Shown: positions 1 to 9,879, counted from the stretch's first letter. The stretch is DNA of 64,000 nt from Grammothele lineata (GCA_002150815.3 NDFF03000011.1:558001-622000); one strand, 5' to 3'. The notes: generated by a model from the letters alone, not told the origin. Made by a program: numbers and translations.

Positions 1-707
1 TCAGCTTTGAATGGCCAGCTTAGAGAATGGAGCCCCACCCAGAGCGACACCGATTTGACCTTAACATTCGGTAATCGGTACCTCACTCGAAACAAAGAGA
101 TGGGAAACGATCAAGTCGTCGATATCTCACACGTTGTAGACCCCTTCAACGTGTTACGTCCCCTTCTACGCCTCGAAAGCCATACATCGGACAATGTCGT
201 TGAATACTGGGAACGTCAGGTCACAGAATCTAAGTACGTTGAGAATGCAGCTTAGATGACCATGATTACGGTGGTTTGACTCACTAAAAGGATTTCATTC
301 AAAACCATCAATCCCAATGCCATTACAATCACCAATCTAGTGGAGCTCCAAGTTTCCTTCACTGCTATCCGAGTGAAGCGCAACGACTACGTCTTTGTGC
401 CTAAATTGCGTTCTATATGCGTGCTGGATCGGCAGGTCGAAAAGGCAAGTATGTTATGGATGCGAATGGAAAACGGACTACTCACTTGTCAATCACATTG
501 TTCTTTTAGGATTTCAACACTGCCGCCATCAAGTCCTTGTCCAGAAAACCCGTATCCCCCTTGAAAAAGATGAAACGAAAAGTTGGCTATGAGCAGAATG
601 AGGTAGAAGGGCATAAAGCAGAAGTGGAAAATGCTCTGAACATGAAACGCCTTTGTTTGAAGGACGGCCAAGGCTCGCACCTGACAGATGTTAACATGCA
701 GGGATGA
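1..707 (+). CDS. 3' end of an unknown Agaricomycete-type protein (partial)
   Basis: The gene enters from the left edge. Three exons can be read: about 1-232, 289-443 and 510-707, ending in TGA at 705-707. Splicing removes the early stop at 253-255. The visible protein begins MNGQLREWSPTQ, has an acidic/polar middle (HTSDNVVEYWERQ) and then VELQVSFTAIRVK, and ends in a basic stretch SRKPVSPLKKMKRKV that could be a nuclear signal. I recall this general pattern as a family of unknown function in mushroom genomes, but cannot name a domain. The second intron appears to use a GC donor (AAG|GCAAGT), with a weaker GT donor nearby as the alternative. The next gene is convergent, with its stop 170 bp away. 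Confidence 0.55.
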
Positions 708-876
708 GGGTGGGGAAGCCCGGTCATTGTCCCTATCATACGGCCCAAATATTGTACTGCTACGTATTGCCACACGTAAGTACATCACCGTTGCAAGTTG
801 GAAAGGGGCGTAATGCAAGCCACATCACGGGATTCTACAAGATACCAAGTCTGTAACCTATTGTATGTGAACGATG

Positions 877-2973
877 TTACAAAGTCTTTGAAAAGCCCAA
901 ACGTTTGTATTTACAGAGCGTATGTTCTAACATAATTGGGTCAAAGCCAATCTGCAGACGGTCATACCATGAAAGTTTCGAAGCAAGAAAGTGATAAACA
1001 TGAGCGAAAGCGTTTGAAACTGCCTCTTCAGACATTGTTTGTCCCTCTGTAAGCTGCAAAACACCACTTTCTAGAAGACCACCATACCCGCCTAATCGGC
1101 GGTGACTAGGACAGGCGATGAAGGCGCCAACATCTTCTGCGGTTGGAAGCACCACGCTACCAGCGTACGCTAGGTCTGCAGTAAGGAGATATGCAGTGAG
1201 ATCCCCCAAGAGAGGGATATCATCTTCAAACCTGGACCCGTTGACCTCGACCCTCCTGCCCAAAAGCCATTGGAAACATGTGTTAAAAGGGATAAGATGG
1301 GGGGAGAACGCTTGGCGGAGCCTTGACCAGGAGGCTTGAAAACGGAAGTAATCTGCGGCTTTGTAAAATTGATCGCCCCGTTGTTTTTGGTAGGTTCCGT
1401 AACAGCTCATGTTAACCAGGCGGTCAATCGGGAGATTCAAATTTCCAGAGAAAGCGAGAAACTCGTTCCATGAGTCGACGTCGGGGAAGAAGCCGTGGGT
1501 GTGATTGTGTATCAAGTGCGAGTCGAAAAGTAGGGCACGGAATATGATAGCGCTAGGAAAAGCGCCAGGTTGACTGAAATGAGTTATATGAAATGGGCCA
1601 TGCTCGCATGTGACGCGTCGACGAGATGGTGCTAGTTCTCGGAAGGGGAGATTGTGGTCAGGCCTCTCCATCATACGGCGCTGAATCCTTGTTGGTCTTG
1701 AAGGCGGGTTATTCGAGATGATCGGTAACGCTTCCATAATAAAGGCAAGGACATTCTCTAGGCCCCTCAGTACCTCAGTGTCTATAGAAGGTACCGAAAC
1801 CCGGAGAGCACCGTCCATGCCAGACCCAGATGGCGTTCCTTCTGCACTATGCGCACGGCTTTCCATTACCAGAGGATCTGGAGTCCGGAGAAATGGAATG
1901 GATTGGAATACAGCGAGCACTTGCTGACAGCCATCGAAGTCGACATGTGATAGGTGACATGACATGTTATGTAACTGGACGGCTTCAGGCGAATTCTTGC
2001 GACAAACGCCAAGGGACATTAGGTCGCGTGAGAAGGGAAGGAGGAGAGTGGGTTCCAGTAGTTCATGGCGTGCTCCGCGGTTGCGTAAAACGACAGACTT
2101 GATCCGTTGATGCGACTCCCATACTTCTGGAAACAGAAGAACGTCCACGTTGCCCACCATCTGGACTAAGATTCTCACAAAGTAGGCAGCTATCAACTGC
2201 GTCTTGGAGGGGAAATGCAAGCCCTTCGCCAAGGAATCCCGGATGAGGACAGTCGTATCTCTGCGAGCAGCGGCCTCTGACCTGTCTTGACGTGGGATAG
2301 AGATGGCGACGTCGCGGCAGGGAAGGTCGGGGATGTAGTTTTCGAGGCGCAAAGTGGCCTCGCCGCCCAACGAGATTAGACCCAGATATATGTCCCGGAC
2401 AAGCCTTTCCATCCAGTCGCTCGCATCATTTAAGGAGTGTGGAGTGACTTGCAAGGAGTCGATGATCACCTGGATGCGACGACCGCAGTCATCCGCTAGC
2501 CAAGACCATGCTGCAACATTCAGTAACATGATGTTGCGTCTATGAGATGCCCGCTCGTATGTGTCGAGATGGAGAACGCGGGTTTGGGCGTTGAGACGGG
2601 GCCAGAGCGTTGACATGCAAGAAAGGAAATGCGTTGATGTGCGATCCCGATACGACGCAAACAGATGCAAGAACTCTCGGACGGACAACTCGTTGGCCCC
2701 GGAGGGACGAACATTTTGAGCTAGCAGGGATGCCCATGACGCCATGTGCGTAAGTCGATCCAAGGAGAAGGCGTTCAACAAATTGTCGTAGCCTACAACA
2801 AGGCGCGTTAGATGCGAGTAACAAGGCTTAAATTTACACGCACCTGTAGGAGTTGTATCGGGGGTCGGAGATACGGATGGAATACTTGGAGAACGCCTGG
2901 CATCGGTATCTACCCACCACACTTGAGCATTTTTGGAACAAGCTGCAGAGTACGTTTTGCTCACTGATGTCAT
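877..2973 (-). CDS. Conserved hypothetical protein, about 681 aa
   Basis: A long open frame with one likely 51-nt intron (2793-2843, GTGCGTG...TTGTAG) near the 5' end. The intron is a multiple of three, so the frame stays open through it; removing it gives about 681 aa starting MTSVSKTYS. The protein is mixed alpha/beta-like with Trp and Leu-rich segments (WSWLADDCGRRIQVIID), with no signal peptide, membrane segment or motif I recognise. It may have further upstream exons, because another frame is open between 2834 and 3283. I cannot assign a function. It is co-directional with the downstream-lying dioxygenase gene. Confidence 0.6.
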   Translation of the reverse strand: MTSVSKTYSAACSKNAQVWWVDTDARRSPSIPSVSPTPDTTPTGACKFKPCYSHLTRLVVGYDNLLNAFSLDRLTHMASWASLLAQNVRPSGANELSVREFLHLFASYRDRTSTHFLSCMSTLWPRLNAQTRVLHLDTYERASHRRNIMLLNVAAWSWLADDCGRRIQVIIDSLQVTPHSLNDASDWMERLVRDIYLGLISLGGEATLRLENYIPDLPCRDVAISIPRQDRSEAAARRDTTVLIRDSLAKGLHFPSKTQLIAAYFVRILVQMVGNVDVLLFPEVWESHQRIKSVVLRNRGARHELLEPTLLLPFSRDLMSLGVCRKNSPEAVQLHNMSCHLSHVDFDGCQQVLAVFQSIPFLRTPDPLVMESRAHSAEGTPSGSGMDGALRVSVPSIDTEVLRGLENVLAFIMEALPIISNNPPSRPTRIQRRMMERPDHNLPFRELAPSRRRVTCEHGPFHITHFSQPGAFPSAIIFRALLFDSHLIHNHTHGFFPDVDSWNEFLAFSGNLNLPIDRLVNMSCYGTYQKQRGDQFYKAADYFRFQASWSRLRQAFSPHLIPFNTCFQWLLGRRVEVNGSRFEDDIPLLGDLTAYLLTADLAYAGSVVLPTAEDVGAFIACPSHRRLGGYGGLLESGVLQLTEGQTMSEEAVSNAFAHVYHFLASKLSWYDRLQIGFDPIMLEHTLCKYKRLGFSKTL

Positions 2974-3267
2974 TGGAAGGCATTGTGTTGCTATCTACGT
3001 CGAAACTATTGATGTAATCCTCTGAGTTGTCCGCTTCAAGTGGGGATTGGTTAGAAGGAGATATACAGGAAAAGGATACATTAAAGACCTGGCTGTACAA
3101 TGCGGCATTCATCATGGAAACGTCGTGCTGCCACCCCATCTCCTGCCACAGAAGAACCAAGTATACCAAATCTGTACTTCTCCCTAACATATTCAGACAA
3201 GGCGGGTATTTCCACACTATGCAGTTGTTGGCCTGGACAACATATACCATTGCATTAAGCATAGTGT

Positions 3268-5675
3268 TCACACGGCAGGACAAGCTCCCTCACCGGAAGA
3301 ACGTCGTTGCCGCTTTGACGGACCAGAGGCAGGCACATCCTTGCGGTTCCGCTTTCTCGATGAATTGGACTCGCGTGAAGCGGCAGACGTTGTGTTTTGA
3401 GGAGTCTGGCCTGAGTGTGATCGCGCCTCTCGAAGTGCTGTTGCGAAGTGAGTCACAAATCAGGCGCTTGAACAATAAAGCTGAAAATCATACCAGTTTG
3501 GTGACGCTGCCAGAGCACTGGAATGAACTTGCGGTTCCTTTCGACTAGACGCCGCCATTCGTCGGTAGCACCTAGACGGGAACACTCGAACACATCCGAC
3601 ATGCCCGTCGATCCAGGTCCAAGTTCCCACTTGTCCGGTTTCACGCGCTCACCCCGTTCGTTCAGGAAAGAAAACGCCTCTCGCATGCGATCACCGTCGT
3701 ACTGAAGGCCAACTTCGGAAGCCACTTGGTTGGTGAGGTAGTTGAGAAACTGGGATATTGAGTTGCAATACCAGTTTCCAAATGCTGACGGTGTCGTAAG
3801 TCTTGCCCCCTCTACAGACCAGGTAGCATGGTTGCTCGTAGCTACAACGTCGTCGTACCTACCAACCTATCAGCGCAAGACATACAATATGAAGACGGTG
3901 ACAATACTCAGGATTCGTCATTTCGGGGGTCAGGTTGAATAACCCGCCTTTGGGCATGGCGGCGAAAGCGAGAAGGGAATTGGCTCCCATTACCGCCGAA
4001 GGGGGATAACAGACAAGCACGAAACGATAAGACCAGGGCGCTGGATTGACCCCTGGAGCAGACGTGGGCGGATAACCACCGTGGTAACGGAGGCCACAAA
4101 AACAAGCGGACACAAAGCCGTCTTGAACTATGGATGGATGAGAGGCCAGGTACATTGTATACAGGAATGTGTTATCCACTCACCGATGGCTACACCCAGT
4201 TCGCCTATCATGAAATAGCCCGGGTGCTCACCGGGGGCCAGATCGTTCATGGAGATCATGCAGGTATAACCCCCCTCTGAGTCGTGTGTATCGACGTGCT
4301 TTCCAGCAAACTTTCCCAGATCCTCATCGAACGTGTTCTCGACATCTGTGCACATAGGAGTCATTAAGCATTCACCATCGGAATATAAATGCTAACCTTC
4401 GGTGGGCGCTGAGTGTTTGGTCGCAGCTATGTTCAGCTGTACAGAGGGGAACGCGTAGTTATCGGAACTGCCAACGGGGGGCAAGTTGATAGCGTTGGCA
4501 TGTCGAGCCAGTGTCGCGTTGAGAGCGGGTGGACCGGTCTTCAAGCTAGCCATGGCGACATCAACGGCGGCCTGACAATACGTGAGCAAACGGGTCCCGC
4601 ATCGAACATTCGCGCTTACTTTGATTGTTCTCTCGCGAGTCTCGTGGTGGAAAGGATCTTCTTCACGACCCTTAGTTCCGACAGCGGGACTGGTGAGGTT
4701 ACGCGGAATCTCATAGGACTGCGACAAAGAATAGCAGCGAGACGACTTCTCGATGTTGCGAGCATGTGGACTGCGCTCCCACAGAATGCCACCCCAATAC
4801 TCGTCGTCGATGAGAGTCGCTTTGTCGGGCGTTCGCTCCTCACGCTTGCCTAGAACGCGACCGCGAGCGTCGAGCATTTGCGCAATGTGCTCAGTAGTAA
4901 GTACACCTCTATACGCAGGCTTATTATATGACGCGCCAGAATGCGAGTGAAACTGCGTACTCGGGAGTGACCCATCCTTGCACGACGTCGTCTTCGGGAC
5001 GCCCGGAACCCCAGATGTCACGGGCGAATACGTAGGAACCTTTGGGTAAAAGAGCGAAACCTGATGGGCAAATTGACGTGAGAGGACAACGTCTGTCCTC
5101 ATATCGTGCTTACCAGCTTCCGCTATACCCTCCGGAGTTCCAGGAGGAAACACCTGCTCGACGACGAACTTGGCTAACTTGGCCATCGCCTCGTCACTAG
5201 TGTCGTGGAGATATACGAAAATGTTCGTTACTCCTTCCACATGGCGCGTTAACGGATGCGACGCCACTCGAATGAGTTTCGGGAGGCGCGAGTCACGGCC
5301 GGGAAAACACATTTCTTCTCCCTCGATGTAAGTGATCGGTCGACCACGAGGGGCACGCGATTCTTTGAATCGTGTTAGCGAATCGCCACCTCATGAACGA
5401 GCCTGTAACTGACCTGACATAACGATATCCGTAGACAGAGGCTGGTGTGTGCGAAGTTGCGAGGATGTTGTGGACGGAATCTGCAAGCTCACGGGCACGT
5501 CGAGAGGACAGGTTATTTCAGAGCTGGTCCCCCAAATCACACGCTGTGGTGTATGCCAGCAATTCTCGTCATCAGGAGGATCATGAGGGGGACGCCCCAC
5601 ACAAACTTTGGACACGGAGAAGGTTGCGTCAGATACGGTATAATGCAGCTGATTGGAGGATATGGTCAGTTGCAA
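3268..5675 (-). CDS. Putative nuclear 2-oxoglutarate/Fe(II) dioxygenase, TET/JBP-like
   Basis: Splice sites join about nine exons (for example 5675-5414, 5362-5114, 5060-4961, 4908-...) into one frame of roughly 620-680 aa. Seen: SHPLTRHVEG near the N-terminus, SYVFARDIWGSGRPEDDV, then GKHVDTHDSEGG (HxD near 4298), LRYHGGYPP (distal His near 4083), SYRFVLVCYPP (Arg near 4026) and FNLTPEM. The order HxD...H...R is that of the double-stranded beta-helix dioxygenases that bind Fe(II) and 2-oxoglutarate. Surrounding residues resemble the expanded TET/JBP-like family of basidiomycetes, reported as associated with KDZ transposons. The C-terminus carries basic clusters (RKRNRK, then SKRQRR) like a bipartite nuclear signal. 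The start at 5675 is the first Met in frame; a Met next to the first splice donor (5420) is an alternative. A truncated inverted paralogue lies at 9224-9879. The substrate (5-methylcytosine or other) is inference. Confidence 0.58.
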
Positions 5676-5915
5676 TCTAGCTACATCGTCGAATGACCAG
5701 CAGGGCCTCGGAAATGCATGACATACTCGTTGAACCGCTTCATAATGGTAACACTAACATATGACCGTACATATTCCATTCCACCCGGATCAGACAAACA
5801 TGACGAATGCAAATTAGCTATCACCCTCCTCGGGATCTCGTAGGCCCTGAGGATTGTGATGTCATCCCACAGCTCGATCGAGTTATTCTTCAGACATTTA
5901 CGAACTGGCCCCAAC

Positions 5916-6024
5916 GGCGTTTGCTGAGCCTCAGGGGATTGCTCCACGGCGCGTCGACGCACGTCAACTTTGCGCGGCTTGTCGACGCGCCGTGGAGCTC
6001 ACCCGCAAGTTTCAACAAGCGCTG
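5916..6024. repeat. Long hairpin, perfect 18-bp inner stem
   Basis: GCTCCACGGCGCGTCGAC (5941-5958) is followed, after a 22-nt loop, by its exact reverse complement (5981-5998). Outward the stem continues imperfectly: GGCGTTTGCTGA on the left corresponds to a diverged CAACAAGCGC on the right. A second copy of the same hairpin is at 8541-8647. It has the form of a foldback element or a small MITE; I saw no target-site duplication. Confidence 0.8.
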
Positions 6025-6486
6025 CTGGAGCCGATCGAAATGCTCCGCGAGTAACAAGCTCATGAAGGACGTCAGTAGCGCTAAGAGTATGTACGTCGGG
6101 CGGCGATGTTGTTCAAGAGGACTCTGATTTGAGGTCAGGCTACGAGTAATAATATCCGGCGAGACGGACGAGAGCTCACCTTGCCAAAATATTGCGAAGG
6201 GGACCGGGTGGTGTCAACACGCCGAGGTGCATGACGAGGGACGACAGCGTACACCCCGGTCGTATCTGACACGGGCGAGAGGATCCCTCGTTACGTTCCG
6301 TGTTGCCGGTACACGAGGTCGAAGATCCACTGACGCGTCGCAGATGCGTGTGAGCGGGGGGCGTCCTAACTTGGGGTGGGTGGGTGGGTAGTCACGGCGA
6401 GACTGCATGCTCGCTGTTGAATGACGGTACGAGGGGGACGGCCGTCACTTGAACGCGACACGGAAACGGAGCAATCTGAGGATGAC

Positions 6487-6511
6487 GTGCGCGACGAGTG
6501 ACGTCGTGCAC
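6487..6511 (+). repeat. Palindrome P1 (AGTGA orientation)
   Basis: Arms GTGCGCGACG and CGTCGTGCAC around spacer AGTGA, with one mismatched pair. It lies in the first 170-bp unit. Confidence 0.85.
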
Positions 6512-6657
6512 TTCGAGGCTCTAGATCGTCTCCGTTTCTTTGCAAACTGTCTTCGCCGTCGTGGGAGGCAGCGATGATTGAACGCGATTGAACGAGGGGC
6601 GGAGGCGGTTGGACGATGCTTGGACAAGTTGCGTAGACGGAGCGATCGGAGGACGGC

Positions 6658-6682
6658 GTGCACGACGAGTGACGTCGTGCAC
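6658..6682 (+). repeat. Palindrome P2 (AGTGA orientation)
   Basis: Perfect 10-bp arms GTGCACGACG and CGTCGTGCAC around AGTGA, in the second 170-bp unit. Confidence 0.9.
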
Positions 6683-6827
6683 ATCGAGAGCATCCGGACC
6701 GTCTCCAATTCCTTGCAAGTCGTCTTCGCTGTCGGTGACAACGATCACCGAACGCAGTCGAACGAGAGGTGGAGGCGGTTGGACAGTGATTGGACCCGAT
6801 GCGGAAGCGGAGCGGTCGGAGGACGAT

Positions 6828-6852
6828 GTGCACGACGAGTGACGTCGTGCAC
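6828..6852 (+). repeat. Palindrome P3 (AGTGA orientation)
   Basis: Perfect 10-bp arms GTGCACGACG and CGTCGTGCAC around AGTGA, in the third 170-bp unit. Confidence 0.9.
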
Positions 6853-7020
6853 GCCGATAGCATCCGGAGCGTCTCCACCTTGTACGCGGTATCCTCGAGC
6901 GTACAAAAGAGTCCGTCGAGCGTGATTGAAACCTGCAGGAGGTACAGGTTTATACAGTGACGGCTCGAGAAACACTCACCGGTGCGCGTCTCTCTCGTCC
7001 CTTGCACTTCCCAGTCCAGG

Positions 7021-7045
7021 GTGTACGACGAGTAACGTCGTACAC
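7021..7045 (+). repeat. Palindrome P4 with compensatory arm changes
   Basis: Arms GTGTACGACG and CGTCGTACAC around AGTAA. Relative to P2 and P3, C became T on the left and the paired G became A on the right, so the arms stay perfectly complementary. It lies outside the 170-bp array. Confidence 0.9.
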
Positions 7046-7209
7046 CCAATCTGCCCTCGCTCGCGGCTACTCCTGTCCGTCGTAGATGTTGATATCCGAC
7101 GGGCGAGGAATCGAGGGGCGACGACGAGAAAGAAATGAGAAGAGAAGAGGTGAGGCGCCTATCGAGTGGACTCGACGCGAGTGCAAGTTCAACGTACCTC
7201 ACGTGACTC

Positions 7210-7221
7210 GATAAGATAAGA
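7210..7221 (+). promoter_or_regulatory. Overlapping GATA-factor motifs
   Basis: GATAAGATAAGA near the centre of the palindrome locus contains two overlapping GATAAG motifs. The same arrangement occurs just upstream of ARG5,6. Function here is unknown. Confidence 0.3.
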
Positions 7222-7410
7222 TGCTAGTAGCGCGCGCTAGTTGGTCCACAGATCGTATGTGATGCAGCGCGTCTAGCCCTGTCGGTCGGGACATTCCATC
7301 TCACTCGCACGCCCTCTCCCCCTTTCTCCTATTCCATCTTTCTTCAACATGTCTCGGGTGTCGACCACTGCAAGTCCCGTGAGCGAGGAGGAGAGACGTA
7401 GGGCCCCGGT

Positions 7411-7435
7411 GCACGACGTCACTCGTCGTACACTG
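7411..7435 (-). repeat. Palindrome P5 (TCACT orientation)
   Basis: Arms GTGCACGACG and CGTCGTACAC around TCACT, with one mismatched pair. The spacer is the reverse complement of AGTGA, so this site is inverted relative to P1-P4. Confidence 0.85.
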
Positions 7436-7804
7436 GGTTAGTCTGAAGGTCGGGGGCCAACAACTTGATCGAATAGGTGAGTGCGCCGATACCCCAGCCT
7501 GTCGTCGCTCGCTACCGTCGTCCTCCGCCAGCACTCGGACGCCCGAAAACAAGCTGCGGGTCTGCTTCAATGAACGATGTTGCGACCTACTACGCATTCA
7601 AGACCATACGACTCTGTCAAGTTTGACGTCGGTCGCCTACGAAAGTCTCCGACCACGCTGCGTACCCGCCACACGCTACATGGTGCCCGGGCATCGCCCG
7701 CATCCCGCGGACCGGCATTCGACCGTGCTCCGATAAAATCTCGCCCAATCCGCGGGCAACGAATGCGCCACACAAAATCCGGGGGCGCTCCGATAGGTCT
7801 CGAA

Positions 7805-7829
7805 GTGCACGACGTCACTCGTCGTGCAC
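7805..7829 (-). repeat. Palindrome P6 (TCACT orientation)
   Basis: Perfect 10-bp arms GTGCACGACG and CGTCGTGCAC around TCACT, the exact reverse complement of P2 and P3, but outside the tandem array. Confidence 0.9.
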
Positions 7830-8133
7830 GTCGTCCTCCGTCCGCCTCGCTTGCGCGTCGCGTCCAAACATCACCCGACCCCTCACGACATACCGGGTAA
7901 GCCCCGTACCTCACCACTAACTTCAACTTCAATCATATTCACCGGTAACCGCAAGCGTCCCGTTGACGATCCATGCCAGACGCCACCCTTGTCTGAACCT
8001 GCCACTACGAACGCTGCCGTCGCAACTAGTCCGTTACGGAAGGGTGCTGCACACAACGGCTTTCAGCCACGTCCAGTGCACCGGCCTTTTCACCCACAAA
8101 TGTCCCGTCGACGGTGGAGGTGACGTGGCGGCT

Positions 8134-8170
8134 CTCCAGGTGTATGACGTCACTCGTCGTGCACCTGGAG
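8134..8170 (-). repeat. Palindrome P7, extended arms
   Basis: The core at 8140-8164 has arms GTGTATGACG and CGTCGTGCAC around TCACT. Pairing continues outward through CTCCAG (8134-8139) and CTGGAG (8165-8170), giving 16-bp arms with two mismatches. Confidence 0.85.
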
Positions 8171-8540
8171 AACTCGTCGATGCTCTTCCGCGTCTCGTCT
8201 GCCGCAAGGCCGCATCCCTCGATCGCCGGTCACCCGTAAATATACTGCGCCATCTACCATTGTCGACAAGTCCACAAGGGGCTTACCCTTCGTCTGTCAT
8301 TCAACATCAATCGGCACCGACGTCACGCCCACCTTCCCGCAGCGACAAGCTAATCAAAACCCAAACACAGCAACCACACAACAGACAATTCCAATATAGT
8401 TGAGCAATCCCCGCGCCTCAGCCAAACCGTGTGACGTACGTGCCACGACTTCTAACGCGTATGCTTTATCCAGGTGGTCTGTACAATTGGACATGCTACC
8501 GTGAGGATGCACAACCCGCCAAGTGCGTGCGGACACCACC

Positions 8541-8647
8541 GGCGTTTGCTGAGCCTGGTGGGAGAGCTCCACGGCGCGTCGACAGATGTTGTCCTGCGCA
8601 TCTCGTCGACGCGCCGTGGAGTTCCTCAGCGAGTTTCAGCAAACGCC
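8541..8647. repeat. Long hairpin, 43-bp imperfect arms
   Basis: The left arm 8541-8583 and right arm 8605-8647 are each 43 bp. They match perfectly over the outer 12 bp (GGCGTTTGCTGA and its complement) and the inner 17 bp (CTCCACGGCGCGTCGAC and its complement), separated by a 21-nt loop. This is the better-preserved copy of the hairpin at 5916-6024. Confidence 0.85.
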
Positions 8648-9223
8648 GAGGAGCAGGGATTCTCGAATGCAAACCTGCCTCGGCGCGGCAATTCCTGTTG
8701 CGGCGCAGCCTGACGTACCACATCACTCTAGTCGAAGGCGACGGAACAGCCCGCTTATCGTAAAGTTCACGAATATACCACGATGAGTACAAGGTCATCA
8801 CTAGCTGTGTGCGCGAGGCAACGCGTTCTTTAGATCCCAATCAACTAATGCCGCATTTTTCAGCGTGCAAGCGTCCTCAGAACGCATATATCCTTACATG
8901 GATGATATCATGGGGAAGGTTGAAACACTAATACACAGCGTTTGACACCCCAAACGCTAAAGTGCGCCATTCGAGGGTACGATGCGCCCGAGTAGAAGAA
9001 AACGACGGCATAGACCACATGCGCAACGCATCGTAACTTTCTGGGTTCCCTTCCGCTGAGGATCGAACGGTGACGTGTATTTCTTCCCATCATAGCTATG
9101 CGATCTCATAATAAGACTCGTCAATCGACCCGTTCTTCCCCCCCTCTCGCCCTCTTCGACCTTCCTCACATTCAGACTCAGCGGTTGACGTCGTTCACTA
9201 CGTTTGGTTCGTGTAACTACAGT

Positions 9224-9879
9224 ATGGCAATTGACCCGGACTTACGCTTAACAGATAATCATCCGATGGTGTTCTCGCCCGTCCCTCGTATCGACGGAGC
9301 CGTCTTCGCTGTACCAACGCGAGACTACAGACTACCTCCTCTAATTCAAGTCGCCTCACATCCCCTGACAGCGCAACTGGACAGCATCTTCGCAACATTC
9401 GTCTATATTTCCGACCCGAACGCCCCCTTGATCGTCAATCGAGGGTCTTTGTCCTCGCGTCCCCAAGACGCTAAGGAAGAAGGTATGTGGCACCCAAGAC
9501 GTGCTGGCCGCTCAGAACTCAGAGCAATATAGGTCTAGAATATCTACCGGTTGGCTCCTATGTCTTCGCCCGAGACGTGCGTGGTTCAGGACGAGCGGAA
9601 GATGATGTATTTCAAGCGTGCATTGTCGCCGAGTAAGGTGCATTGTGTTTAGGATTACATAGGGGGTGCTCAATCGCTGTCTATAGAGGCATTGTATACC
9701 GCCCGCCGTCCTCACTCGACTCCGTCGACTCTCAGCTATGCAGCCGCTTGGGAAAATATACCGACAAACATTCTGATGCCAAAGACTTCGCGCAGAACCA
9801 CGTTCTGGTACACGACGATGATCTTGACGTGGGGCGCCTGGTAGTAGGTGGAGGAAATGACACGGACACATTTGAATAG
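9224..9879 (+). pseudogene. Truncated inverted paralogue of the dioxygenase
   Basis: The reading begins MAIDPDLRLTDNH and shares LIQVASHPLT and SYVFARDVRGSGRAEDDVFQ with the minus-strand gene at 3268-5675. After a 50-nt intron (about 9482-9531) the match breaks, skips most of the central region, and resumes at LGKYTDKHSDAKD, matching the HxD region LGKFAGKHVDTHD. It then runs to TAG at 9877-9879 with no counterpart of the distal His or the 2-oxoglutarate-binding Arg. It therefore lacks a complete active site. I call it a decayed copy; a short expressed protein cannot be excluded. Confidence 0.6.

Larger units (their letters stand above)
6441..6950 (+). repeat. Three tandem units of about 170 bp
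   Basis: Units 6441-6610, 6611-6780 and 6781-6950 align with each other. Each holds a GGAGCGATCGGAGGACG-like stretch, then a 25-bp palindrome, then GCATCCGGACCGTCTCC-like sequence, and the first two end in GAGGCGGTT. The unit length is not a multiple of three, so frames shift between units, which argues against coding. The unit size is close to a nucleosome repeat. Confidence 0.8.
5676..9223. other. GC-rich noncoding locus with hairpins and palindromes
   Basis: About 3.5 kb between the start of the dioxygenase gene and its inverted truncated paralogue. Open frames here overlap the repeats, run on both strands and lack shared conserved motifs, so I call no gene. Contents are two long hairpins (5916-6024 and 8541-8647), a three-unit 170-bp tandem repeat (6441-6950) and at least seven 25-bp palindromes (6487-8164). 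Palindrome orientation flips near 7.2 kb, so the region looks roughly mirror-symmetric. Confidence 0.6.

Noticed and set aside
2834..3283. 149-codon minus ORF upstream of the 681-aa gene
   Set aside because: Its frame does not join the long frame across the recognised splice site; it could be 5' leader.
5681..5962. 93-codon minus ORF upstream of the dioxygenase
   Set aside because: Its first codons lie in the hairpin repeat and no splice joins it to the dioxygenase frame; likely leader sequence.
6366..7202. 278-codon minus-strand ORF and several overlapping ORFs in 6.2-8.3 kb
   Set aside because: They run through the 170-bp repeats and palindromes, shift frame between units, are Arg/Ser-rich by composition and occur on both strands.
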